Source: CALKGK01 sp964649515 (lineage in GTDB: Bacteria; Bacteroidota; Bacteroidia; Flavobacteriales_D; Sanyastnellaceae). Taken from it: 44,333 bases of DNA. Positions 1 through 7,617 of the stretch are shown here, piece by piece; positions within the stretch are counted from its first letter, which is position 1, and each line of letters opens with the position of its first letter. Below the pieces are notes generated by a model. The model had not been told where the DNA came from, ran no database searches, and saw only the letters and a list, made by a program, of their open reading frames with translations. Location of the stretch: the NCBI GenBank assembly GCA_964649515.1, contig CAZYPV010000020.1:1-44333 (forward strand), given 5' to 3'. The position numbers were made by a program, and so were the translations under genes.

Positions 1-343
<343 letters not shown>

Positions 344-400
344 AAAAGTTTAATCTTATTTTTGCCTCAAAATTGACGTTGACTAGGCTGCTGTATCATA

Positions 401-410
401 TCAAAGAACT
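401..410 (-). promoter_or_regulatory. boxA-like antitermination motif in the 16S leader
   Basis: On the minus strand this reads AGTTCTTTGA, about 60 nt upstream of the 16S 5' end and downstream of the last promoter. It resembles rRNA boxA elements (for example GTTCTTTGAAA-type and E. coli TGCTCTTTAACA), which bind NusB/NusE to stop premature termination. The assignment rests on the short motif and its position only. Confidence 0.5.
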
Positions 411-466
411 TATTTTCTCGGCGCTCATTTGCGCTTCGTGTAATTTCGTTTTTTCTAAACGGGTTG

Positions 467-496
467 CAAAGGTAACTTCTTTTTCTTTTCCTCAAA
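467..496 (-). promoter_or_regulatory. rRNA promoter P1 (nearest 16S)
   Basis: The minus strand shows TTTTG, 18 nt, then TACCTTTG (467-474), matching the Bacteroidota -33 TTG / -7 TAnnTTTG consensus. It lies about 120 nt upstream of the 16S 5' end. Confidence 0.75.
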
Positions 497-579
497 ACCT
501 TTTTCAAAGTTTTTTTTCTCTCTCTCGTTGTTAACTCTCAAACCTTTTAAAGAACGCTCGCTTCGTTAAAAGCGGGGCG

Positions 580-612
580 CAAAGGTAAGAAACTTTTTAT
601 TCAACTTGCAAA
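580..612 (-). promoter_or_regulatory. rRNA promoter P2
   Basis: The minus strand shows TTTG (609-612), 21 nt, then TACCTTTG (580-587). It is followed by GCGCCCCGCTTTTAA, as in the other units. Confidence 0.75.
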
Positions 613-684
613 CTAATTTCGAAAAATATTTTTCGCTTTGCTTTCATCTAAAATGAACGTTGCTTTCTGTTTCAAAAGCGGGCG

Positions 685-715
685 CAAAGGTATTTAACTT
701 TTCATTACTCACAAG
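685..715 (-). promoter_or_regulatory. rRNA promoter P3
   Basis: The minus strand shows CTTG (712-715), 19 nt, then TACCTTTG (685-692), followed by the conserved GCGCCCGCTTTTGAAAC. Confidence 0.78.
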
Positions 716-803
716 CATTAATTGAACTATTTTTCAAATTCTTTTTAAGCTACCATTCACATCGTTGTAAAGAACGTCCGCTTTGTTTTTCAAAAGCGGG
801 GTG

Positions 804-834
804 CAAATGTAGTGAGTATTTTCATTCCTGCAAG
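804..834 (-). promoter_or_regulatory. rRNA promoter P4
   Basis: The minus strand shows CTTG (831-834), 19 nt, then TACATTTG (804-811), followed by the conserved GCACCCCGCTTTTGAAA. Confidence 0.78.
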
Positions 835-920
835 CTCGAAATGAATTTATTTTCATTTCTTTTTTGAAGCTACCGGTCACCATGTTTAAAGAACGTTGCT
901 CTGTGTTTCAAAAGCGGGTG

Positions 921-951
921 CAAAGGTAGTAACAATTTCTTTACTCGCAAG
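921..951 (-). promoter_or_regulatory. rRNA promoter P5
   Basis: The minus strand shows CTTG (948-951), 19 nt, then TACCTTTG (921-928), followed by the conserved GCACCCGCTTTTGAAACAC. Confidence 0.78.
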
Positions 952-1038
952 TCTCAATGAAATTAATTTTCAAATTTCTTCTGATGTTACCTCTATACAA
1001 TGTTTAAAGAACGTTGCTCTGTGTTTCAAAAGCGGGTG

Positions 1039-1069
1039 CAAAGATAGTGGCTCTTTTTACTCCTACAAG
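1039..1069 (-). promoter_or_regulatory. rRNA promoter P6 (farthest from 16S)
   Basis: The minus strand shows CTTG (1066-1069), 19 nt, then TATCTTTG (1039-1046), followed by the conserved GCACCCGCTTTTGAAACAC. AT-rich DNA lies upstream of it (1070-1140). Confidence 0.78.
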
Positions 1070-1140
1070 CATTATCACAACTTATTTTTACCGCAATTTT
1101 ACAATAAACTGATGTTCAGTTCACAAGGCTTGAAAATACT

Positions 1141-1800
1141 TTATTTGAGGTAGGATGCCTGCAATGTCTCGATGTCTAATATCATCTTATTGACCTCCTC
1201 AGTACTGGTGCCATCATAAAACCCTCTCAACCTTCCTTCCCGATCTACCAAGACAAAGTTCTCTGTATGTATAAAGTCTTGCATCCCTCCGTCTCCTTCA
1301 TCCAATACGGCGAAGTAACTCTTTCTCGCTAATTCATAGATGTGTTGCTTTTCACCTGTACATAGGTCCCAACGTTGATCATCTACTTGAAAACGATCGG
1401 CATAAGCTCTTAATACGGACACACTGTCTGCTTGAGGAGTAACACTGTGAGATATGAGCAAGGGTTCTTCAGCTTCTCCATAGTAGGTTTGCAATCGAGC
1501 GAGCTGCTTACTGAGCTCCGGACAAAGCGTAACACAACGAGCGAAGAAGAAATTGGCTACATATATCTTTCCTTTATACTTGTCTTCGGTAACCACCTCA
1601 CCGTTTTGATTCAACAATTCAAACGGGAGCACGTGATGATCCTGGTTATTCCTAACGCTTTCATCCACCAAAGCGGGATTGATATCACCGGGCTGGTAGA
1701 TTGGTAAGGTCTGATCCTTCTTTAATATTGCGTAGGCTATCAGGACACTCACCACAAACACCCCTATAAACGCCACTAGGGCCAAATTCGCTCTCTTCAT
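1141..1800 (-). CDS. SCO1/SenC/PrrC family copper chaperone or thiol protein
   Basis: The 219-residue protein has an N-terminal membrane anchor (about residues 7-26) followed by a thioredoxin-fold SCO domain. The metal/redox motif CVTLCP places C89 and C93 in the CxxxCP arrangement, and the distal ligand histidine is H178 in DFIHTENF. This Cys-Cys-His set is the Cu-binding signature of SCO proteins, which help assemble the CuA centre of cytochrome c oxidase on the outer face of the cytoplasmic membrane. No oxidase gene is adjacent, so its partner is inferred only from the family. The ATG at 1800 gives the expected anchor and length. The gene runs leftward towards the rRNA promoter array with no obvious terminator between them. 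Confidence 0.88.
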   Translation of the reverse strand: MKRANLALVAFIGVFVVSVLIAYAILKKDQTLPIYQPGDINPALVDESVRNNQDHHVLPFELLNQNGEVVTEDKYKGKIYVANFFFARCVTLCPELSKQLARLQTYYGEAEEPLLISHSVTPQADSVSVLRAYADRFQVDDQRWDLCTGEKQHIYELARKSYFAVLDEGDGGMQDFIHTENFVLVDREGRLRGFYDGTSTEEVNKMILDIETLQASYLK

Positions 1801-1923
1801 TTACTCACTTTTTCTTAATAACCGCTAATTGACGTGCAAGTTCGTTCTTTAAGGCTCATTTTTTTCTGCATTCTGAAGACCCTAAAACTGAGATTTGTCA
1901 TTGTTCAGTGCGCTACTTCCCTC

Positions 1924-3552
1924 CTATTTTTGAAAGACCACTTCCCCTCCTATGATGGTATAATGCACTTGGGTGTTCAGTAGCAGGCTGTCAGGACATG
2001 TAAGCAAATCTTGATCAAGTACCACAATGTCTGCGAACTTCCCCTTTTCCAACGATCCTTTGTTCTCCTCTTCAAAATTAGAGAGCGCGGCCCACAGCGT
2101 CATTCCTCTCAGTGCTTCTTCTCTACTCAGCTTTTCGTTGGGCAAAAAACCTCCCTTTGGTTGTCCTGCTGCATTTGTCCTACTCACGGCGGCGTAAAAG
2201 GTATTCAGTGGATTGATTCCTTCAACGGGAAAATCTGTGCCCAAAGCCAAAAGACCTAATTGTTCTTGGAGCGACTTGTAAGCATATGCCCTTCTCATTC
2301 TGTTTCTTCCCAATCTCAATTCAGCCCAAGGCATGTCTGAAGTCGCATGAGTTGGTTGTACTGATGGGATGATATTGTATTCGCTGAAATACTTTCGATC
2401 CTGTGTTCTCAGCACTTGAGCATGCTCAATTCTCCACCTTCTATCGTTTCCTGGCTCAAGAATATCCCCATAAATGCTCAATATCAAAGCATTTGCACTG
2501 TCGCCAATGCAATGGGTATTCATTTGAAAGCCTGCTTCGTACATTTCTGCAGCTCTTTGTCGAAAGTGCTCGGCACTATCGAGCAAGAATCCCTGGTGTT
2601 TTGGTAGGTCTGAATAAGGATCGAACAAACATGCCCCTCTTGAACCTAAGGCTCCATCGGCATAAAACTTGAAGGACCGAACACTCAAAAGATCATTAAG
2701 TATGGGGCCTTTGGGAAGAAAATGATCAATGTTTTCTTGATTGTCACTGAGCATGGCGTAAATGCGCATTTTTAATTCCCCCGAAGCTTGAAGCGATTGT
2801 ATGGTGGCGATGTCGTTCTTCATGAGCCCCGCATCACTTACGGTAGTGAGTCCAACGCTAAAGCAATCTTCCTGTGCTTTGATCAATGCTTGCTTGTCTT
2901 GCGCAAAGCTTTCAGTAGGAAGTTGATCATTGACCAATACCATTGCATTGTCAATCAATACTCCAGTGAGTTCGCCGTTTTCAACAATGAGTTGGCCTCC
3001 TTCCACGGTGCTATTGACATCCAACCCGGCGAGATCAAGTGCCGCTTGATTAACGATGGAGGCGTGTCCATCAACCCGTGAAAGCACTACTGAGTTGTCG
3101 GGGAAGAGACTGTCAAGTGCAGTTTTGGTTGGAAAATCAGTATTCGCCCAATCGTTTTGGTCCCATCCTCTTCCTTTGAGGCACTCGCCTGGAGCTACTG
3201 TTTCTGATTGAAGTAGTTCTAAAATCTCATTCCACGAGTTGGTTTCCGTGAGATCGACTTCAGATTGTGCTCTTCCGTAAGCCAAAAAATGGCAATGTGC
3301 ATCTATAAAACCGGGGTAAGCGGGCTTTAATTTGAGATCAATGACTTGAGGTGCTTTATACCTATTTAATATAGCACGTTCCGCACCCAAGTCTAAAATC
3401 CGCCCATCTTTTATCGCGATGGCCTGAAATACTTGGTTGTTTGGGTCAAGTGAATGAATGCTTCCATTGTGCAAAATGAGATCCACTTCTTCCTTTTTGA
3501 AACTGCAAGAAGCGAGGGTAATAACGAGTAGGAGGAGGAATGTGCGGCGCAT
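1924..3552 (-). CDS. Lipoprotein amidohydrolase, YtcJ-like (amidohydrolase 3 family)
   Basis: The 542-residue protein starts with a lipoprotein signal peptide ending in the lipobox LASC (C16), so it is probably anchored to a membrane facing the periplasm or cell surface. The metal-dependent hydrolase TIM barrel shows H86 and H88 (DAHCHF), a likely carboxylated lysine K295 in the KFYADGALGSRGA motif, H347 (THCIGD), H377 (RIEHAQ) and D440 (GTDFP). This set is typical of YtcJ-type amidohydrolases acting on N-acyl, N-formyl or cyclic amides; the substrate cannot be read from sequence. The ATG at 3552 overlaps the stop of the upstream dehydrogenase (TGATG), so the two are translationally coupled. 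An in-frame TTG one codon earlier is unlikely to be the start. Confidence 0.88.
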   Translation of the reverse strand: MRRTFLLLLVITLASCSFKKEEVDLILHNGSIHSLDPNNQVFQAIAIKDGRILDLGAERAILNRYKAPQVIDLKLKPAYPGFIDAHCHFLAYGRAQSEVDLTETNSWNEILELLQSETVAPGECLKGRGWDQNDWANTDFPTKTALDSLFPDNSVVLSRVDGHASIVNQAALDLAGLDVNSTVEGGQLIVENGELTGVLIDNAMVLVNDQLPTESFAQDKQALIKAQEDCFSVGLTTVSDAGLMKNDIATIQSLQASGELKMRIYAMLSDNQENIDHFLPKGPILNDLLSVRSFKFYADGALGSRGACLFDPYSDLPKHQGFLLDSAEHFRQRAAEMYEAGFQMNTHCIGDSANALILSIYGDILEPGNDRRWRIEHAQVLRTQDRKYFSEYNIIPSVQPTHATSDMPWAELRLGRNRMRRAYAYKSLQEQLGLLALGTDFPVEGINPLNTFYAAVSRTNAAGQPKGGFLPNEKLSREEALRGMTLWAALSNFEEENKGSLEKGKFADIVVLDQDLLTCPDSLLLNTQVHYTIIGGEVVFQK

Positions 3553-4316
3553 CAAGATTGGTTTTTGAGTAAGGTATTTGAGTTGGCTTGTGCTGTAGGC
3601 ATGATGAGAATATCATTGAGGCATACATGAGGAGGTCTGCTCACGGCAAACCAAACCGTTTCAGCGATATCTTGGGCTTTCAATGCATCAAAACCATTGT
3701 AAACTGCTCCTGCTTTTTCTTCATCTCCCTTAAATCGCACCAAACTGAACTCCGTTTCTGCAGCGCCCGGGGCAATTTGAGTCACTTTTATACCGTAGGG
3801 AAGCAAGTCAATTCTCATGGCTTTGCTCAGTGCATCCACAGCATGTTTGCTCGCACAATAGACATTCCCTCCTGAATACACTTCTTTTCCAGCGATGGAA
3901 CCGATGTTCACGATGTGTCCGTTCTCAGCGTTCTTCAGAAAGGGAATCACGGCCTGGCTCACATACATAAGTCCTTTCACATTGGTGTCTATCATGGTGT
4001 TCCAGTCTTCACTCAAACCTTGATCAAAGCTTCCCTTCCCTAAAGCGAGTCCGGCATTATTGATTAGGACATCTATTTTTTGAAGGTTATCCGGAATTTG
4101 AGAAATGGCCTTCTTGACTTCTTGCTCATTACGCACATCAAAACACAGTGGCAAAACCGTCACTTGATGCTCCTCAGCAAGGGAACTCGCCAATCGGTCC
4201 AATCGTTCTTTTCTTCTTCCTGTAATAATGAGGTTCCAGGATTCTTTTGCAAAAAGATGAGCACAAGCTTCGCCAAAACCTGCCGTAGCTCCTGTTATCA
4301 ATACCGTTTTCTTCAT
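3552..4316 (-). CDS. Short-chain dehydrogenase/reductase, YdfG-like
   Basis: The 254-residue classical SDR shows the cofactor motif TGATAGFG (8-15), NNAG (86-89), and the catalytic residues S140 (NIGS), Y153 and K157 (YCASK). R35/R36 after the second beta strand favour NADP(H). YdfG-type enzymes oxidise small hydroxy acids such as 3-hydroxypropionate or L-allo-threonine; the actual substrate is unknown. The ATG at 4316 is preferred over an in-frame GTG at 4334, which would add six residues ahead of the Rossmann start. It shares a TGATG junction with the amidohydrolase downstream. A strong hairpin sits 12 nt upstream of the start (4329-4361). Confidence 0.9.
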   Translation of the reverse strand: MKKTVLITGATAGFGEACAHLFAKESWNLIITGRRKERLDRLASSLAEEHQVTVLPLCFDVRNEQEVKKAISQIPDNLQKIDVLINNAGLALGKGSFDQGLSEDWNTMIDTNVKGLMYVSQAVIPFLKNAENGHIVNIGSIAGKEVYSGGNVYCASKHAVDALSKAMRIDLLPYGIKVTQIAPGAAETEFSLVRFKGDEEKAGAVYNGFDALKAQDIAETVWFAVSRPPHVCLNDILIMPTAQANSNTLLKNQS

Positions 4317-4328
4317 GCTATAAAAATA

Positions 4329-4361
4329 CGGCACACTTGCTTTTTTATCAGAAGTGTGCCG
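4329..4361 (-). other. Perfect 10-bp inverted repeat just upstream of the SDR start
   Basis: CGGCACACTT (4329-4338) and AAGTGTGCCG (4352-4361) are perfect inverted repeats with a 13-nt AT-rich loop. On the minus strand the stem is followed by TATTTTTAT. It could be a second terminator for the upstream methyltransferase operon, a 5'-UTR hairpin controlling the SDR gene, or an operator for a dimeric regulator. The sequence does not decide between these. Confidence 0.55.
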
Positions 4362-4444
4362 ATACTTTATGTACAGCGCTTTGTTATCATCCTTTGGGTT
4401 TTTCGGGCTGATGGTATGCTGCTTGCTTTAGAAATTTGAAGCAT

Positions 4445-4474
4445 TAAAAAAGCCTCAAGGTGAATTGAGGCTTT
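4445..4474 (-). terminator. Rho-independent terminator of the CPBP-yciH-THUMP operon
   Basis: The inverted repeat AAGCCTCAA (4450-4458) / TTGAGGCTT (4465-4473) has a six-base loop. On the minus strand it runs into a T tract and lies just after the stop of the methyltransferase gene at 4480. Confidence 0.85.
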
Positions 4475-4479
4475 CTTAT

Positions 4480-5643
4480 TTAGTCTTCTTGGTTTTGAAG
4501 TTGATCTTTTCTCTTCCCTCGAAAGAGGTTGAATCCAACAAAACGGCAATCGAGCTGACCATTTTTCAAAGGGATTCGTTTTGTAGGTTTCAACCCTACC
4601 CGTTTTAATGCTTGTAAATCGGACGAAATCATCCAAGCTGTGCTTCCCGAATAATTCTTTTTCAGCTCATTTCCGATTTCAATATACAGTTCTTCAATCT
4701 CTCCATCGGTTTGAATTCGTTCTCCGTAGGGTGGGTTCATGATGATGAACATCGGTTTTTCTGGAGGAGTGCGTTCGAAAAAATTGCCTGTTTTGACTTC
4801 GACATCCGCTTCAAACGGTAGCTCTTTGATGCTACTTTTTAATTGGACCACTGCCGCAAAGTCCAAATCACTTGCATGGAACTTCACTTTTGGTTGGGTG
4901 AACTGAGCTTCGGTTTCTGCTCGAAGTTCCATCCAAAGATCTTCGCTAAAATCCATGCTGTTCATGAATGCGAAATGATCTCTTTTCCATTGGGAGGGTA
5001 CATTTGCCGACATGTGCATGGCTTCCAGCAGCAGCGTACCACTTCCACACATGGGGTCTAGAAAATCATGTTCACTGTTCCAATTGGCTAGGGTAAGCAT
5101 CCCGGCGGCTAAAATTTCGTTCAAAGGAGCTCGAGCATTTTTTGGACGATATCCTCTGTGATGAAGCGATTCTCCGGTGAGATCGATGGCAATGGTGACT
5201 TGCTGATCTCGAATATGGAGGTGAAGTTGAACATCTGGGTTCTTCACATCGATGTCTGGCCTGCGTCCCTTTTTCATTCGGAAGTGATCAGCAATGGCAT
5301 CTTTTAGCTTCAAGGACGCATATTTGGAGTGGGGAAAATGCTCGCCCGTACTCACTGCACCAATGGCAAAGGTACCGTCCACGTCAATTACCTTTTTCCA
5401 ATTGTAGCGAATGGCTTTTTTGTAGAGGTCGTCTGGATTCTTAGCGAAGAAACTCGTTAGGTCTTGAAGCACACGGATGCACAAACGGGAGCACAAATGA
5501 ATGCGGTACATCGTTTTTTGGTCTGCCTTGAAGGAAACTCCTCTCACTTCTAGCTGAACATCTTTTGCGCCCAAAGATTTCAATTCACTTTCGAGGGCAC
5601 CTTCGAGTCCGGCCAATGTTTTTGCGAAATACGTTTCCATCAT
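4480..5643 (-). CDS. THUMP-domain class I rRNA methyltransferase (RlmL N-terminal-half type)
   Basis: The 387-residue protein has an N-terminal ferredoxin-like/THUMP RNA-binding region (about 1-155) and a SAM-dependent methyltransferase domain. Motif I is DPMCGSGT (196-203) and motif IV is NPPYGE (303-308), the signature of N-methylating enzymes acting on guanine N2. It matches the N-terminal half of E. coli RlmL (m2G2445 of 23S rRNA) and lacks the RlmK half, as is usual in Bacteroidota. The start at 5643 overlaps the stop of the eIF1-like gene by 4 nt (ATGA) and follows a GGAGG in that gene; an ATG one codon later is equally possible. Pairing with a translation factor fits a role in ribosome maturation. 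Confidence 0.9.
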   Translation of the reverse strand: MMETYFAKTLAGLEGALESELKSLGAKDVQLEVRGVSFKADQKTMYRIHLCSRLCIRVLQDLTSFFAKNPDDLYKKAIRYNWKKVIDVDGTFAIGAVSTGEHFPHSKYASLKLKDAIADHFRMKKGRRPDIDVKNPDVQLHLHIRDQQVTIAIDLTGESLHHRGYRPKNARAPLNEILAAGMLTLANWNSEHDFLDPMCGSGTLLLEAMHMSANVPSQWKRDHFAFMNSMDFSEDLWMELRAETEAQFTQPKVKFHASDLDFAAVVQLKSSIKELPFEADVEVKTGNFFERTPPEKPMFIIMNPPYGERIQTDGEIEELYIEIGNELKKNYSGSTAWMISSDLQALKRVGLKPTKRIPLKNGQLDCRFVGFNLFRGKRKDQLQNQED

Positions 5644-5987
5644 CCTCCTTTTCTTTTCACTTTATAACCATCTGATTCGAGGGCAGCGCATACCTTATCT
5701 CTCTGGTCACCTTGAATGAGGATATCATAGTCTTTTGTTGACCCTCCCACTCCGCAAACGTTCTTCAGTTTTTTCGCCAATGCTTTTTGATCTTCTTCGG
5801 AACCTACAAATCCTTCGATCAGCGTGACGGCTTTTCCAGCGCGTTGTTTCCGGTCTAAACTGACGTAGAGTTTTTGGTCTTTTGGTGCCAAAGTTTCCTC
5901 TTCATCTTCCTTTTGGTGCTCATAGGAGAAGTCGGGATTGGTGCTGTACACCACATTTACTCGATCTTTATTCCGCTTTTTGCTCAT
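5640..5987 (-). CDS. SUI1/eIF1-like translation factor (YciH family)
   Basis: The 115-residue protein has a basic, charged N-terminal tail (about 1-40) and a C-terminal SUI1 domain (about 45-115). The domain shows the typical KAVTLIEGFVG strand, LAKKLKNVCGVGGS (the conserved CG-GG loop) and DILIQGDQRDKV. Bacterial YciH resembles eukaryotic eIF1 and influences start-codon fidelity, but its physiological role is poorly defined. The ATG at 5987 is chosen because homology begins near it and an exact TACCTTTG element sits four bases upstream. The gene lies within an overlapping operon: 20 bp with the CPBP gene and 4 bp with the methyltransferase. Confidence 0.88.
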   Translation of the reverse strand: MSKKRNKDRVNVVYSTNPDFSYEHQKEDEEETLAPKDQKLYVSLDRKQRAGKAVTLIEGFVGSEEDQKALAKKLKNVCGVGGSTKDYDILIQGDQRDKVCAALESDGYKVKRKGG

Positions 5988-6585
5988 GGAACAAAGGTAA
6001 TTCAGATTTCTGAGCTTCGTTTGCAACACTGAAGAATAAATAGATATCCACGATGGTATGAGCAACGATGGCCACAACGATTCCAATTTCTTCGGTCAAA
6101 ACTCCCCAAATCGACACCACCCCAACAAGAAATGCCCCATACCAAACCATTTTTCCGGCTTTTGGGTTGAGGTATCCATGAATAGCAACGAAGAAAATAC
6201 TGGTCAAAACAATAGCGAGACCGGAATGATACGGTATTATCAGTGCTTGAATGGCTCCTCGAAAAAGCAACTCCTCTCCTATTCCAGCGCACAGAGAAAG
6301 CAGTACCATTTGTGTTTTCGAAAGTTGCAAACTCGAGATCATGGAGTTCGCTTCGATTTTCGTGTGGCGCATGGATGGCAAATCAATGATCCATTTGGCG
6401 CCCCAAGCACAGCTCAAGCCTAAGGGAATTCCAATCAACACCTGTTTCCACCATACCACATCGCTCACTAATCGCTCTGAAATGCTGTAGTCACCCAAAA
6501 AAATGATGAGTAACGCCCCGAGAGCGGGCATTGCAATCAGTGTTAGTAGTCCCAATAGGAGCACCTGTCGTTTTCGATTCTTCAC
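5968..6585 (-). CDS. CPBP family intramembrane metalloprotease
   Basis: The 205-residue protein has several predicted membrane helices and the CPBP (Abi) signature: EELLFR (E104, E105, R109), H136 (AIHGY) and H176 (VAHTIVD). CPBP enzymes are membrane-embedded zinc endopeptidases related to eukaryotic Rce1. The bacterial substrate cannot be inferred. The start appears to be GTG at 6585: no ATG precedes the first helix, and TACTTTTG lies exactly four bases upstream, suggesting a leaderless or near-leaderless message. It is the first gene of the operon with yciH and the THUMP methyltransferase. Confidence 0.85.
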   Translation of the reverse strand: MKNRKRQVLLLGLLTLIAMPALGALLIIFLGDYSISERLVSDVVWWKQVLIGIPLGLSCAWGAKWIIDLPSMRHTKIEANSMISSLQLSKTQMVLLSLCAGIGEELLFRGAIQALIIPYHSGLAIVLTSIFFVAIHGYLNPKAGKMVWYGAFLVGVVSIWGVLTEEIGIVVAIVAHTIVDIYLFFSVANEAQKSELPLFHEQKAE

Positions 6586-6589
6586 TCCT

Positions 6590-6597
6590 CAAAAGTA
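6590..6597 (-). promoter_or_regulatory. -7 element (TACTTTTG) of the CPBP operon
   Basis: On the minus strand TACTTTTG matches TAnnTTTG and is separated from the GTG start by only AGGA. No convincing -33 TTG is seen at the expected distance. It implies a transcript starting at or next to the start codon. Confidence 0.5.
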
Positions 6598-6665
6598 CAT
6601 ACTATATACATGTCGTTGAAGGCCGATTTTTTGATTAAATTGAGCGTTCTGCTAAAAACTACTTC

Positions 6666-7610
6666 ATGAAAACAAAATTACTCTTTACTTGGCTGACTCT
6701 TTTCGCCACCATTTTTGTTCACGCACAGAATAGTTGTGACTCAAATGACCTCCAATACCTGAACGAAAACAATGAATTTGTGCAAGGTGTTGCCGCCGAT
6801 TGCGGTGCCGATTGTGTCTTTGCGGCCGATCCTGAGGCTTGTCTCACTTCCTGCATGCAAGCTCAAACATCGTTAAGCATCTCTTGTATCGGTTGTTTTG
6901 CTGAGCAAGTTGAATGTGCCACCAGCAATTGTTTTTTTGAATGTGCCTTTGGTTCTGAAAGCGCTTGTGCGGATTGCATTGCGGCGAATTGCCTTGAAAG
7001 CTTCAATCAGTGTGCTGGAATTGTGGATGTGGATGGTGATGGATTTACCACTTTGAGTGATTGCGACGACTCCAACTCGAGTATTAATCCTGGAGCGATG
7101 GAGATTTGGTATGATGGGATTGATCAAAATTGTGATGGTTTGAATGATTTTGACCAAGACATGGATGGTGCGATCTCATTTGAATACGGTGGAACGGATT
7201 GTGATGATACCGATCCCACGATTACTGGAGGAGCCATCATCTATTTCGCAGACAATGATGGAGATGGATTTGGTGATTTGTTCAATACCCTCTCTGCCTG
7301 TTCCATGCCTTCTGGCTATGTGTTGGACAACACTGACTGCGATGATAGCAATGCCAGCAAGTATCCAAATGCCCCAGGTACAGGGGAAAACATTGATAAT
7401 AATTGTGATGGTAGCATTGACGGGGATGAAATCTTTGAGTGCAATGTAGATTTAAATTCATCGGGCAACGTAGATGTATCAGATGTCTTAATTTTGCTCT
7501 CTGGATTTGGATGTACCGTAGCATGCAGTGAAGACGTGAATAATGATGGAGCAGTGAACTCTGCCGACCTCTTGGTTTTACTCTCTGCATTCGGTACTCC
7601 GTGTAATTAA
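6666..7610 (+). CDS. Secreted Cys-rich protein with MopE-type metal-binding repeats and a dockerin-like C-terminus
   Basis: The 314-residue protein has a signal peptide (about 1-20, cleavage near HAQ-N). Residues 24-117 contain 14 cysteines in CxxC and CxxxC spacing. Two copies of the MopE/putative metal-binding motif follow, of the form DCDDSN..INPGA.E..YDGIDQNCDG, with a DxDGDG-type calcium loop before the first and after an interrupted copy. The C-terminus has two dockerin-like EF-hand repeats (DLNSSGNVDVSDVLILLSGFG and DVNNDGAVNSADLLVLLSAFG). Such proteins are extracellular and calcium-stabilised. A dockerin pair usually binds a cohesin, but none is visible here. No type IX sorting domain is recognised. 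The downstream methyltransferase starts 7 nt after the stop. Confidence 0.8.
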   Translation: MKTKLLFTWLTLFATIFVHAQNSCDSNDLQYLNENNEFVQGVAADCGADCVFAADPEACLTSCMQAQTSLSISCIGCFAEQVECATSNCFFECAFGSESACADCIAANCLESFNQCAGIVDVDGDGFTTLSDCDDSNSSINPGAMEIWYDGIDQNCDGLNDFDQDMDGAISFEYGGTDCDDTDPTITGGAIIYFADNDGDGFGDLFNTLSACSMPSGYVLDNTDCDDSNASKYPNAPGTGENIDNNCDGSIDGDEIFECNVDLNSSGNVDVSDVLILLSGFGCTVACSEDVNNDGAVNSADLLVLLSAFGTPCN

Positions 7611-7617
7611 AGACTGA

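Larger units (their letters stand above)
446..1069 (-). repeat. Array of ~105-119 bp diverged repeats, each carrying an rRNA promoter and a boxA-like motif
   Basis: Five to six imperfect copies of one unit lie head to tail upstream of the 16S gene. The best-conserved core, on the plus strand, is TTTAAAGAACGttgctctgtg followed by TTTCAAAAGCGGGTGCAAAGGTA-like sequence. Copies have this core at about 546-587, 649-692, 767-811, 885-928 and 1003-1046, with a decayed copy at about 452-474. The two copies farthest from 16S (885-928 and 1003-1046) are nearly identical across the core; those nearer 16S have diverged more. Read on the minus strand, each unit gives a -33 TTG, an 18-21 nt spacer, TAnnTTTG, a conserved initial transcribed region GC(A/G)CCCGCTTTTGAAA and then GTTCTTTAAA. 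No protein coding is supported here. The array fills the otherwise gene-free 344-1140. Confidence 0.85.

Noticed and set aside
446..1069. Possible CRISPR array
   Set aside because: Repeat units are about 105-119 bp with diverged copies and embedded promoter motifs, not 24-40 bp identical repeats with unique spacers. No cas genes are present.
896..1153. 85-codon open frame through the repeat array
   Set aside because: It follows the repeat periodicity, has low-complexity content and has no coding signal.
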